A stretch of DNA of 64,000 nucleotides from ATZT02 sp038145175 (GTDB taxonomy: Bacteria > Actinomycetota > Actinomycetes > S36-B12 > UBA5976), in the NCBI GenBank assembly GCA_038145175.1, contig JAYQPE010000001.1, positions 1 to 64,000 on the forward strand. The letters are read 5' to 3'. The position numbers and the translations under genes were made by a program. Shown piece after piece: positions 44,359 through 52,445 of the stretch; the stretch's first letter is position 1, and each line of letters opens with the position of its first letter. A model generated the notes under the pieces. That model did not search any database and had not been told where the DNA came from. It saw nothing but the letters and a program-made list of their open reading frames with translations.

Positions 44359-44957
44359 ACAAGAAAGTAATCAAACCTGCAGTTCCGGATCGAGTCGCAG
44401 ACCCGATTTCAACCGCAAGTAATTTCAATGTTCCTAATTTTTTAACTTTTTTAAGAATTTTATTTGTTCCAGTCCTTGCCTGGCTATTGTTTAAAGAAAA
44501 TGCCGAGACAGATTTCATGCGCTTAGTTTCGGCAATTGTTTTCATCGTTGCTGGTTTAACAGATATTGCCGATGGAATAATTGCTAGAAAATATAAACTA
44601 ATTACCAATTTTGGTAAAATATTTGATCCAATTGCCGATAAAGCACTAATTGGAGTTGCTTTAATTGGATTATCCTTTTTAGGTTTACTTGCCTGGTGGA
44701 TTACTTGGGTTATTTTGTTTAGGGAATTATTTGTAACATTTTTAAGGTTTTGGGTTATCAATAAAGGAGTAATTCCTGCAAGTCGTGGGGGAAAATTAAA
44801 AACAATTATGCAAATTGTGGCAATTAGTGCTTATCTTTTGCCACTTCCAGCAAGTTTTAACATTCTTGCAGAACTATTGATGTATATCGCAGTTATCTTG
44901 ACAGTTTTAACAGCTATTGATTACATCTTAAAAGCCATTATGACTGATAGAAATTAA
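44355..44957 (+). CDS. pgsA: CDP-diacylglycerol-glycerol-3-phosphate 3-phosphatidyltransferase, non-canonical start
   Basis: A membrane enzyme making phosphatidylglycerophosphate. The CDP-alcohol phosphotransferase motif is complete: DGxxAR..G...D as TDIADGIIARKYKLITNFGKIFDPIADK. The conserved first helix, NVPNFLTFLRILFVPVLAWL, lies upstream of the first standard start codon (TTG 44487). The frame has no ATG, GTG or TTG between its upstream TGA (44334) and 44487. ATA 44355, overlapping the rimO TAG with GAGGTG about 8 bases upstream, is the best start candidate. A frameshift or assembly error in the A6 run is the main alternative. Confidence 0.7.
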   Translation: MDKKVIKPAVPDRVADPISTASNFNVPNFLTFLRILFVPVLAWLLFKENAETDFMRLVSAIVFIVAGLTDIADGIIARKYKLITNFGKIFDPIADKALIGVALIGLSFLGLLAWWITWVILFRELFVTFLRFWVINKGVIPASRGGKLKTIMQIVAISAYLLPLPASFNILAELLMYIAVILTVLTAIDYILKAIMTDRN

Positions 44958-44958
44958 T

Positions 44959-45426
44959 TTGACTAACATAGCATTTCAAGTTGTAGAAAGATTAAAAGAA
45001 AAGAAACTAACAATTGCAACGGCTGAGTCTTTGACGGCTGGTTTAGTAAGTTCTACTTTAGCTTCAATTGATGGTGCATCTTCTGTTTTAAAAGGTGGAA
45101 TTATTGCTTATCAAAATGAGGTAAAAGAAAATATTTTAAAAGTAGATCCACAAATCCTAAGTAAATATTCAAGTGTTTCAAAAGAAGTTGCCACTTTAAT
45201 GGCAGAAAATGTAAGACAAATATTAAAGGTAGATTTAGGTGTTGCCACAACTGGAGTAGCAGGACCAAGCCTAGTTGGAGATAAAAAGGTTGGCACAGTA
45301 TTTGTGGCTATTTCCTTAAAGGAACACAATATGTGCCTTGAATTAAATTTGACGGGGGATAGACAAACAATAAGACAACAGACTTGCCAGAAATTATTTG
45401 AACTAATACTAGAAAAGCTTGTGTAA
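44959..45426 (+). CDS. cinA: CinA C-terminal domain protein (NMN deamidase-like)
   Basis: A 155-residue protein consisting only of the CinA C-terminal domain. ATAESLTAGLVSSTLASIDGAS carries the catalytic-type Ser/Lys region, with GGIIAYQNEVK and ATTGVAGPSLVGDKKVGTVFVAI following. This domain deamidates nicotinamide mononucleotide in the pyridine nucleotide cycle. The N-terminal MoCF domain of longer CinA proteins is absent, as often in actinobacteria. The start is TTG, 1 base after the pgsA stop. Confidence 0.9.
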   Translation: MTNIAFQVVERLKEKKLTIATAESLTAGLVSSTLASIDGASSVLKGGIIAYQNEVKENILKVDPQILSKYSSVSKEVATLMAENVRQILKVDLGVATTGVAGPSLVGDKKVGTVFVAISLKEHNMCLELNLTGDRQTIRQQTCQKLFELILEKLV

Positions 45427-45452
45427 AAAAAGTGGAAATGCTAGATCTAGGC

Positions 45453-45458
45453 TAGAAT
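45453..45458 (+). promoter_or_regulatory. -10 element before clgR, leaderless type
   Basis: TAGAAT ends 6 bases before the clgR ATG and there is no ribosome-binding site. A leaderless clgR mRNA is likely. Inference. Confidence 0.45.
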
Positions 45459-45464
45459 TAGACA

Positions 45465-45761
45465 ATGATAGTTTTAAGAAAAGTCATTGGTGACCAATTG
45501 CGTAAGCAACGCTTGTCCCAAAAAAGATCTCTTCGCGATATTTCAAAAAACGCCAAAGTTTCTTTGGGCTATTTAAGTGAAGTAGAAAGAGGTCAAAAGG
45601 AAGCTTCCTCTGAGCTTTTAGGAGCAATTTGTGGAGCATTAAATCTATCTTTAAGTAAATTTATGTTTGAAGTCACAAAAGCTGTTGCCGAAATTGAACA
45701 ACATCCACAAGGTGTGACGGTTTTACCTATCAGCAAAAAATCAGATTCAGCTGCTGCCTAA
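45465..45761 (+). CDS. clgR: ClgR-type Xre transcriptional regulator
   Basis: A 98-residue regulator with a helix-turn-helix at about residues 10-65 (LRKQRLSQKRSLRDISKNAKVSLGYLSEVERGQKEASSELL region, compact ClgR pattern). ClgR activates clp protease and stress genes in actinobacteria and is encoded between cinA and recA. The short tail is Ala-rich, like Clp-degraded ClgR proteins ending in a degradation signal. It overlaps the convergent CrtO-like gene by 15 bases. Confidence 0.88.
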   Translation: MIVLRKVIGDQLRKQRLSQKRSLRDISKNAKVSLGYLSEVERGQKEASSELLGAICGALNLSLSKFMFEVTKAVAEIEQHPQGVTVLPISKKSDSAAA

Positions 45762-46223
45762 TTTTTTATTTAAAACATTAATTAATCTAACGCGGTTATA
45801 TCTTTGAATAATTAAGCAGGGAAAATTCACCACATGGGCAAAAATAATGTTAAAGATGACTGCCCATAAAGGATTAAATAAAGTTGTGACAATCCAGCCT
45901 GCGATCATTAACCAATGCGCAATTTCTGCTCTTCTAGTTTCTTTTATGAATTGCTCTAATTGAGCAATTTCTCCATTTGCCACACTTCTCTTTTGAAAAC
46001 CTTCTTTAAAGAATCCTCCTAATTCAGGTAATTTATCTTTCCATTTATCAATTAACAGATATCTTTTATACCAATTTAGATTTTTTTCAAAGAATAGAAT
46101 ATGAGTGAAGACATAATCTTTACTTAAAAATTTATCAGGCAAAATACTAGCTAAGTAACCTATAAAATAAAACCAAAATATCCATGCACCTATATTCAAC
46201 ATCAAAAATCTAAAAGCTTGCAT
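45747..46223 (-). CDS. CrtO-like carotenoid glycoside acyltransferase family protein
   Basis: A 158-residue membrane protein with three to four hydrophobic helices matching the glycosyl-4,4'-diaponeurosporenoate acyltransferase (CrtO of staphyloxanthin synthesis) family, notably the LPELGGFFKEGF segment and the C-terminal NFPCLIIQRYNRVRL. It is encoded directly after and overlapping a CrtQ-like glycosyltransferase. Together they would glycosylate then acylate a carotenoid acid or polar lipid. No carotenoid backbone genes are in the window, so the acceptor is unknown. Confidence 0.65.
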   Translation of the reverse strand: MQAFRFLMLNIGAWIFWFYFIGYLASILPDKFLSKDYVFTHILFFEKNLNWYKRYLLIDKWKDKLPELGGFFKEGFQKRSVANGEIAQLEQFIKETRRAEIAHWLMIAGWIVTTLFNPLWAVIFNIIFAHVVNFPCLIIQRYNRVRLINVLNKKLGSS

Positions 46224-47311
46224 TATTTAAGTCCTTTTTTTGCATCAAGAATTCTATCTTTCCAGATCACTCTTCCTTGCCAAGTTTTTATTACCGAATA
46301 AAAAAATATTACTAAAAAATAAAGAATCATAAAAGGATATAAAATTAGATAAAAATTAAAATTACCTAATTTTCTTATAAACCACCAAAACTGTAATCCA
46401 AATCCAATAGTCAATACATATTGATAAAGCGAAGGGGCCTGATTGGTAAATGGCCAAGCAAGAAAGGCAAAAGGTAGCTCCCAGGCAGCGGCCACAAGTC
46501 CACTAAACCAAGTAAATAGAAGTAGCCACCTTAATTTTGAAATTCCAGCAGAGCCTGCTGCCATGTTTTTAGTAAATCCTTGTGTTAAGGATTTCCAGCC
46601 ATTTGGATACATTTGAAAACTTATATCCTTTGCGCCTATAAATGTGTGGACATTTAACCCATGTTTTTGGAATTCAAATCCTAAAGCTCTATCTTCAAGA
46701 AGTTGAGTTTTAACTTTTTCAAAACCACCAATATTTTCTAAATCTTTTTTTGAAAGCATCATTACTGGACCAAAAACTAAACCATTTTTTTCTCCAAGCC
46801 TTGCCCCAATGCTTCCAATCAAATTAAAAACTGATGCAAATCTTTCATACGTTGAAGTCATGTGATGAAATGGTTGAACAGATATCAAACCTTGATACTT
46901 TTCAAAAGCATTAGTTAATTTGCCTAAAGCACCCTTACTTAACTTTGTGTCTGCATCTAAAAAAACTAATCTCTCATTTTGAGCTATTGAACTTCCTTGC
47001 AGCAACGCAAAAGATTTTCCAGTCCAACCTTCTGGCAAGTCTTTTGACGCAATTATTTTAGTTTCAAATTGGGCTGCAATTTCAGCTGTTTTATCGGTTG
47101 AGTGATCATCAATCACAATGATTTCATCTGGTTTAAGATCTGAATTTTTTAAGGAATCAAGCAACTTGGAAAGATTATTTTCTTCATTTCGGGCAGGAAT
47201 GATCACGCTTACTTTAGTATTTGATGTTTCTTGAGGAAGTTGGGTTAGTTTTGGTTGAATAAACCAACCTAAAATCCAACGCAGTAAAAGAGTGAAACCG
47301 TAAAAATCCAT
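46223..47311 (-). CDS. Family 2 glycosyltransferase, CrtQ-like
   Basis: A 362-residue GT2 enzyme. The N-terminal catalytic domain has VSVIIPARNEENNLSKLLDSL, the FLDADTKL DxD-like motif and LLEDRALGFEFQKHGL (ED motif). Three to four C-terminal membrane helices follow. Its order with a CrtO-like gene parallels the staphylococcal crtQ-crtO pair, so a carotenoid acid or related lipid is the likely acceptor. Glycolipid synthesis is the main alternative. It is the first gene of a reverse-strand pair placed between clgR and DUF3046. Confidence 0.7.
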   Translation of the reverse strand: MDFYGFTLLLRWILGWFIQPKLTQLPQETSNTKVSVIIPARNEENNLSKLLDSLKNSDLKPDEIIVIDDHSTDKTAEIAAQFETKIIASKDLPEGWTGKSFALLQGSSIAQNERLVFLDADTKLSKGALGKLTNAFEKYQGLISVQPFHHMTSTYERFASVFNLIGSIGARLGEKNGLVFGPVMMLSKKDLENIGGFEKVKTQLLEDRALGFEFQKHGLNVHTFIGAKDISFQMYPNGWKSLTQGFTKNMAAGSAGISKLRWLLLFTWFSGLVAAAWELPFAFLAWPFTNQAPSLYQYVLTIGFGLQFWWFIRKLGNFNFYLILYPFMILYFLVIFFYSVIKTWQGRVIWKDRILDAKKGLK

Positions 47312-47338
47312 ATGTGCCTATAGTCTTGCATTTATTGT

Positions 47339-47344
47339 TAGATT
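47339..47344 (+). promoter_or_regulatory. -10 element before the DUF3046 gene, leaderless type
   Basis: TAGATT ends 9 bases before the ATG at 47354, with no ribosome site. It fits the leaderless pattern seen at several other genes here. Inference. Confidence 0.35.
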
Positions 47345-47353
47345 TGAATTCTT

Positions 47354-47548
47354 ATGTGGGTAACAGAATTACGCCGAAGGTTAAAAGCTCATTTCGGTGA
47401 AGATTACGCAGCCTCCTGGGCAAAAGATTTTGTTTTGCCTGAACTGGGAGGAATAAGTGTTGATGAGGCTCTTCGACTTGGTTTTGATGCCCAAACCATT
47501 TGGAAGGCTGTTGCTTCAAATCAAGGAATTGACTCATCTTTCGAATAA
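47354..47548 (+). CDS. DUF3046 protein
   Basis: A 64-residue protein of the DUF3046 family, always encoded just before recA in actinobacteria. The family sequence is clear: WVTELRRRLKAHFGEDYAASW, LPELGGISVDEAL and the ending with ...WKAVAS. Function is unknown. Its presence is strong taxonomic evidence for Actinomycetia. A 16-bp LexA box follows its stop. Confidence 0.88.
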   Translation: MWVTELRRRLKAHFGEDYAASWAKDFVLPELGGISVDEALRLGFDAQTIWKAVASNQGIDSSFE

Positions 47549-47561
47549 ACGGCGTGTCTGA

Positions 47562-47583
47562 TATGATTCGAACACCTGTTCGA
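47562..47583 (+). promoter_or_regulatory. recA promoter with LexA (SOS) box
   Basis: TCGAACACCTGTTCGA at 47568-47583 matches the actinobacterial LexA box TCGAAC-N4-GTTCGA exactly. It begins immediately after a -10-like TATGAT (47562-47567), so LexA binding would cover the transcription start of the recA-recX unit. lexA itself is not in the window. Confidence 0.85.
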
Positions 47584-47701
47584 GTAATGTGCACAGGTAA
47601 GAGATGTCCCCAGCCTCAAAAAGGTCCAGGACAAATGTCAGTGCTTGAACCTATCTTGGTTTAAGTAACGGATAAAACTAGGACCAAAAGAAAGGGTCAA
47701 A

Positions 47702-48751
47702 ATGGCAACAGCGGCAAATGACCGCGACAAGGCTTTAGAAGCAGCCCTGTCACAAATCGATCGTCAATTTGGACGTGGCTCAGTTATGCGTCTTGGACAA
47801 GAGGATCGCCCACCAGCAGAAGTAATTCCGACTGGTTCAATCGCATTAGATATCGCACTTGGAATTGGTGGTCTACCAAGAGGTCGTGTTGTTGAAATTT
47901 ATGGACCTGAATCAAGTGGTAAAACCACAGTGGCACTTCATGCGATTGCAAATGCTCAAAGAGCAGGCGGCATTGCTGCATTTATTGATGCAGAGCATGC
48001 ACTAGATCCAGAATATGCACAAAAGCTTGGCGTTGACATTGATGCACTTTTAGTAAGCCAACCAGATACTGGTGAACAAGCTTTAGAAATTGCTGACATG
48101 CTGGTTAGATCCGGAGCACTTTCATTAATCGTGGTTGACTCTGTCGCAGCACTTGTGCCAAGAGCTGAAATTGAAGGCGAAATGGGTGACAGTCACATGG
48201 GTCTTCAAGCAAGACTTATGAGTCAAGCGTTAAGAAAAATGACCAGTGCTTTAGCAAATTCAAATACCACAGCAATTTTTATTAACCAATTAAGAGAAAA
48301 AATTGGTGTGATGTTTGGTTCTCCAGAGACAACAACTGGTGGAAAAGCTTTGAAATTCTATTCCTCAGTTCGTTTAGATGTAAGAAGAATTGAAACTTTG
48401 AAAGATGGAACTGATGCAGTTGGTAACAGAACCAGAGTCAAAGTTGTTAAAAACAAAATGGCACCACCATTTAAACAAGCAGAATTTGACATCATTTTCG
48501 GAGAAGGAATTTCTCGCGAAGGAAGCCTCATTGACATGGGTGTGGAACACGACATCGTGAAAAAGAGTGGTTCCTGGTTTACCTACGAAGGTGATCAACT
48601 TGGTCAAGGTAAAGAAAATGCCAGAGCATTTTTAAGAGATAACCCTGATTTAGCAAATGAAATTGAACGCAAAATCAAAGAAATCTTTTCGCTTAGCGCT
48701 AAAACCGAATCTAATGATGCAGATGTAGTTCCAATAGCAGCTAGTGAGTAA
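47702..48751 (+). CDS. recA: Recombinase A
   Basis: A 349-residue RecA: strand exchange, SOS co-protease and natural transformation partner of DprA. Walker A GPESSGKTT starts at residue 68, with QPDTGEQALEI, VAALVPRAEIEGEMGD and loop 2 (INQLREKIGVMFGSPETTTGGKALKFY region). The ATG has AAGG upstream, after a roughly 110-base leader from the SOS promoter. recX follows directly (stop then ATG). Confidence 0.98.
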   Translation: MATAANDRDKALEAALSQIDRQFGRGSVMRLGQEDRPPAEVIPTGSIALDIALGIGGLPRGRVVEIYGPESSGKTTVALHAIANAQRAGGIAAFIDAEHALDPEYAQKLGVDIDALLVSQPDTGEQALEIADMLVRSGALSLIVVDSVAALVPRAEIEGEMGDSHMGLQARLMSQALRKMTSALANSNTTAIFINQLREKIGVMFGSPETTTGGKALKFYSSVRLDVRRIETLKDGTDAVGNRTRVKVVKNKMAPPFKQAEFDIIFGEGISREGSLIDMGVEHDIVKKSGSWFTYEGDQLGQGKENARAFLRDNPDLANEIERKIKEIFSLSAKTESNDADVVPIAASE

Positions 48752-49360
48752 ATGGGAGAAGTAGTTCAACTTCAACAAACCGGTGTGCCAAAAAAAACAC
48801 ACCGGTTTAAAAAAATAAATCCCGAAAATTTAGTTACCGTACTTCCAGTTTCGGAGCCTATTTCTGAAGAAATTGATCAAAATCAAATTGCTAAACAAGT
48901 TTTATTAAGACGTTTATCGAATGCTCCTAGAACAAGAAAAGAGTTAGCTCAAGATTTAAAAAAGAAAAATATTGAAGAAGATGTTGCTCAAGTTGCTTTA
49001 GATAGATTTGAAGAATTAGGGCTCATCAACGATCAAACTTTCTCGGAAAATTTTGTTTCGGCTACTCACCAAAGACGCAAATTAGGCAAAAAAGCATTAA
49101 AACAACAATTAAGATCTAAAGGTGTGTCAGATGAAATAGCCAATCAAGCTATATCTCAAATATCTGACGAAGATGAATTTAAAGCTGCATTAACCCTTGC
49201 TTTAAAGAAAATGCGTTCCATTCAACATGATGATCCTCAAAGCCAAATCAGAAAAATCGTAGGCCTTTTAGCAAGAAAAGGCTTTTCAGCAAATTTAAGT
49301 TTTCAAGTTGCTAAAGAAGTGATTAATGATTTTCCAGAAGGTCTAACCCTTCAAAATTAA
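48752..49360 (+). CDS. recX: RecA regulator RecX
   Basis: A 202-residue RecX that binds RecA filaments and limits recombinase and SOS activity. It is built of three-helix repeats: RRLSNAPRTRKELAQDL, VALDRFEELGLINDQTFSENFV and RKLGKKALKQQLRSKGV, followed by a C-terminal repeat. The N-terminus of about 45 residues is extended. ATG follows the recA TAA with no gap, so both are under the LexA box. Confidence 0.92.
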   Translation: MGEVVQLQQTGVPKKTHRFKKINPENLVTVLPVSEPISEEIDQNQIAKQVLLRRLSNAPRTRKELAQDLKKKNIEEDVAQVALDRFEELGLINDQTFSENFVSATHQRRKLGKKALKQQLRSKGVSDEIANQAISQISDEDEFKAALTLALKKMRSIQHDDPQSQIRKIVGLLARKGFSANLSFQVAKEVINDFPEGLTLQN

Positions 49361-49431
49361 ACAAAACGGACATTTTATTGTCAGTGGTTTGTTTTAAGTT
49401 ATAACTTAAGTTACTTTAAATAGGGGAATAT

Positions 49432-50481
49432 ATGAAAAAAATTTTTATTACAATATCTGCACTTTTAATTTCTACTTTGTCAGCAGTTAATGCAAACGCA
49501 AATGTATCTTTTGATGGAGATGTGTCTTGCCCAGCAGAATATCCAATTAAATATGGAGAATTTGATGTTGCTACTGGTCAGCAAAAAACTATTTGCCATA
49601 CAGACACTTATCATCAAGCAAACATAATTGGGGGAGAAGTTTTTCAAAATTATGTTAATTCCGGTGGAACATTAGATATTTCTCAAGCCATAGCGCAATA
49701 TCGTCAAGAACAACAGAGTATTAATGATCAAAGAACTAATGCAGAAATCCAAGCTTTAGCAGAAGCTCAAGCAAATCCAGGTGTTGAAGTTTGTAAATCT
49801 TGGTCCTACACAAGTACTTTTAACGGTTCAGGGGGAGGCGGAACTTGCGTAACAATTCCACTTGCTGCAAAAACAATCAATGATTCAGTGGCTGCAAATA
49901 AAATCGCAGAAATCAGAGCCAAACTTGAATCAGATCCACAATATGCAGTACTTCGATATGGAATTGGTAATCAAACATTTGATTATTCACCTTCAGAAAG
50001 AGCAGCATTATTAGATCAATGGGCAGCAAATATGGCAGGAAGTGAATTAGCAAAAACTGCTGCAAGTAAAAAAGCTAGTAAAAATCCAGGATTAAAAGTG
50101 TGTAGCGAATGGGTTCTTGGCAATCAAAGTGGGCAACAATGCGATTACGTACCTGTTGCATTGAGTTCCAAAACAATTCTACTTTCAGTGAACGAACAAT
50201 TGGATTTGCTGGACTTAACAGAAAAAATTGATAAAAAAATAAATAAACATGTAAAAGTAATTGATTCAGCAATCCCTGATACCACAAATTCAAAAACAAT
50301 TACTGTTCCTAAAGCTCCAAAAGGATTGACTCAATCGTTAAGCGTTGAAAACCCAGATGATTGTTCAGTCAAGGGTAGAAAAGTAAAAATTGATAAGGGT
50401 GCTATGTGTGAAATAAAAATTCAACTCAATATTACTGAGGAGATTAAAATAAATTTTGCCCAAACAATTAAGCGAAATTAA
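49432..50481 (+). CDS. Secreted protein with duplicated Cys/Trp motif, function unknown
   Basis: A 349-residue protein with a signal peptide (MKKIFITISALLISTLSAVNANA, cleaved near 23). Two copies of one motif are visible: residues 115-149 and 218-249, each NPG-[VL]-x-V-C-x-x-W ... C-x-x-[VI]-P-[LV]-A ... KTI, with Cys pairs C121/C139 and C224/C237 likely forming disulfides. Additional cysteines are C33, C55, C311 and C326. A helical Gln/Ala-rich region separates N-terminus and repeats. No known family is recognised. AGGGGAA precedes ATG, about 70 bases after recX. Confidence 0.7.
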   Translation: MKKIFITISALLISTLSAVNANANVSFDGDVSCPAEYPIKYGEFDVATGQQKTICHTDTYHQANIIGGEVFQNYVNSGGTLDISQAIAQYRQEQQSINDQRTNAEIQALAEAQANPGVEVCKSWSYTSTFNGSGGGGTCVTIPLAAKTINDSVAANKIAEIRAKLESDPQYAVLRYGIGNQTFDYSPSERAALLDQWAANMAGSELAKTAASKKASKNPGLKVCSEWVLGNQSGQQCDYVPVALSSKTILLSVNEQLDLLDLTEKIDKKINKHVKVIDSAIPDTTNSKTITVPKAPKGLTQSLSVENPDDCSVKGRKVKIDKGAMCEIKIQLNITEEIKINFAQTIKRN

Positions 50482-50517
50482 TGTAGCTTTGCACCTAGGA
50501 TAGATTACTTTCTTGAA

Positions 50518-51750
50518 ATGAGTAATCCTTCTTTTTCTTTCGACCTAACTAAAAAGTTAGCAGAAGATAACAAATTTTTAGGTCGAGCAGGTGTTATAAA
50601 GACACCTCACGGTGAAATTCCTACACCAGCTTTTATCCCAGTTGGCACCAAAGCCACTGTTAAATCAGTTTTGCCAGAAAGTATGAATAATTTAGGTGCC
50701 AAAGCCTTACTTGCCAATGCTTATCATCTTTATTTGCAACCTGGACCAGAAATTATTGATCAAGCAGGTGGCTTAGCTAATTTCATGAATTGGAATGGAC
50801 CAACTTTTACAGATAGTGGTGGTTTCCAAGTTTTGTCTTTAGGTGTTGGCTATAAAAAAGTAATTGCAATGGATCCTGAAAATTTTCAAACCGAAGAGGT
50901 TATTGCCACTGACAAAGATCGTTTAGCACACGTTGATGAAGACGGTGTTAATTTCAAATCTCACCTTGATGGATCAATGCACAGATTTACTCCTGAATTT
51001 TCAATGCAAGTTCAACATAAAATTGGAGCAGACATAATTTTTGCATTTGATGAATGCACAACTCTTTTAAATACAAGGCAGTATCAAGAAAATTCTTTAG
51101 AAAGAACCTATCGTTGGGCTAAAAGATGTATAAGTGAACATGAAAAATTAACTAAAGAAAGAAGTGACAAACCATATCAAGCTTTATTTGGTGTGATTCA
51201 AGGCGCGCAATATGAAGATTTACGAAGAAAAGCAGGCAAAGACTTAAGCGAATTAGAATTTGATGGATTTGGAATTGGAGGAGCGTTAGATAAAAACCAA
51301 TTAGGCACCATCGTTAATTGGGTTAATGAAGAATTACCAGAAGATAAACCAAGACATTTATTGGGCATCGGAGAACCTGAAGATTTATTTGTGGGAGTTG
51401 AAAATGGGGCTGACACTTTTGATTGTGTAGCTGCTTCAAGAGTTGCTCGAAATAATGCAGTTTATGCAACTACTGGACGCTTTAATGTTTCAATTAGTAA
51501 ATACAAAAATGATTTCTCACCGATTGAAGATTCCTGTAAATGTTACACATGTCAAAATTACACCAAAGCTTATTTAAATCATTTAATTCGAGCAAAAGAA
51601 ATGCTTGCTTCAACTTTATTAACTATTCATAATGAATTTTTTATCGTCAATTTAGTCGCTCAAATGAGAGAAGCGATTATTACAGGAAACTTTTTTGAAT
51701 TTAAGAGTGAATTCTTGAGCAAATATAATTGGAATAGAACTAGTAACTAA
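50518..51750 (+). CDS. tgt: tRNA-guanine(34) transglycosylase
   Basis: A 410-residue TIM-barrel enzyme swapping G34 for a 7-deazaguanine in GUN anticodons. Seen: GTKATVKSVLPE, NAYHLYLQPG, TDSGGFQVLSLG (catalytic region), the LLGIGEPEDL segment and the zinc site C340, C342, C345 plus His. An internal insertion (GYKKVIAMDPENFQTEEV region) is usual for actinobacteria. With the convergent YhhQ-like transporter it suggests salvage of a queuosine precursor, because no queCDEF or queA is seen here. Confidence 0.94.
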   Translation: MSNPSFSFDLTKKLAEDNKFLGRAGVIKTPHGEIPTPAFIPVGTKATVKSVLPESMNNLGAKALLANAYHLYLQPGPEIIDQAGGLANFMNWNGPTFTDSGGFQVLSLGVGYKKVIAMDPENFQTEEVIATDKDRLAHVDEDGVNFKSHLDGSMHRFTPEFSMQVQHKIGADIIFAFDECTTLLNTRQYQENSLERTYRWAKRCISEHEKLTKERSDKPYQALFGVIQGAQYEDLRRKAGKDLSELEFDGFGIGGALDKNQLGTIVNWVNEELPEDKPRHLLGIGEPEDLFVGVENGADTFDCVAASRVARNNAVYATTGRFNVSISKYKNDFSPIEDSCKCYTCQNYTKAYLNHLIRAKEMLASTLLTIHNEFFIVNLVAQMREAIITGNFFEFKSEFLSKYNWNRTSN

Positions 51751-52408
51751 GTTCTTTAGTTTTAACGAATTTAATTACTCTATAGGTAATTGGTAATAGA
51801 ATTACTTCAAGTAGGGTTTTATATAAGTATCCAATAACCACATACTTTATGAAATCAATTCCAGTTAGAATCCCATAAAATGCAATTGTGCAAAATACAA
51901 TTGTGTCAGCAAATTCACCTACCGCTGTAGATCCAATTAATCTAAGCCAAAGATACTTCTCTTTTGTTTTCTCTTTAATTTTTACTAACACATAAGAATT
52001 AAGCAATTGTCCTACTAAATATCCAGAAATACTTGCTAAAACAATTTGAGGAACAAAACCCAAAATATTTTCAAAGGCAATTTGATTAGGCCAGTCTGCT
52101 GCAGGAGGTGAATTTTGTACTATTAGGAAAGTCAATGATGCAAGAATTGATAATCCAAAACCCGTGAAAATAGCTTTTCTGGTTGCCTTAAATCCATAAA
52201 CTTCACTCAAAACATCACCCACAATGTAAACAAGTGGAAACAGGAATGCACCACCATCTGTAATGATGGGCCCAAATTCAATTAACTTAACAGCTCCGAT
52301 GTTTGAAATTAATAAAAGTCCACAAAAAATAGCAATTAAATAGGGGTAAAGACCTTTAGATTCTTGGGCAAAATGAACTTTATTTCGTTTAGATTTAGTA
52401 GTCTTCAC
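51740..52408 (-). CDS. yhhQ: Queuosine precursor transporter, YhhQ/VUT family
   Basis: A 222-residue membrane protein with about six helices of the YhhQ family, including LFPLVYIVGDVLSEVYGFKATRKAI and the VGEFADTIVFCTIAFYG motif. YhhQ imports preQ0/preQ1 or queuine. It starts at GTG and lies 37 bases from the divergent miaB start. The stop overlaps tgt by 11 bases. Gene pairing with tgt supports a queuosine salvage role. Confidence 0.85.
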   Translation of the reverse strand: MKTTKSKRNKVHFAQESKGLYPYLIAIFCGLLLISNIGAVKLIEFGPIITDGGAFLFPLVYIVGDVLSEVYGFKATRKAIFTGFGLSILASLTFLIVQNSPPAADWPNQIAFENILGFVPQIVLASISGYLVGQLLNSYVLVKIKEKTKEKYLWLRLIGSTAVGEFADTIVFCTIAFYGILTGIDFIKYVVIGYLYKTLLEVILLPITYRVIKFVKTKELSY

Positions 52409-52430
52409 GATTTACTATCTAACCACGGCG

Positions 52431-52436
52431 TAGTCT
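52431..52436 (+). promoter_or_regulatory. -10 element before miaB, leaderless type
   Basis: TAGTCT ends 9 bases before the miaB ATG within a 37-base divergent gap shared with the yhhQ start. No Shine-Dalgarno is present. Inference. Confidence 0.35.
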
Positions 52437-52445
52437 TGACTAAGT

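Noticed and set aside
44285..44761. 158-codon reverse frame across the rimO-pgsA junction
   Set aside because: It covers the conserved pgsA frame, whose motifs are unmistakable on the plus strand.
47354..47548. DUF3046 as a spurious small frame
   Set aside because: It matches the family sequence and position before recA, so it was kept as real.
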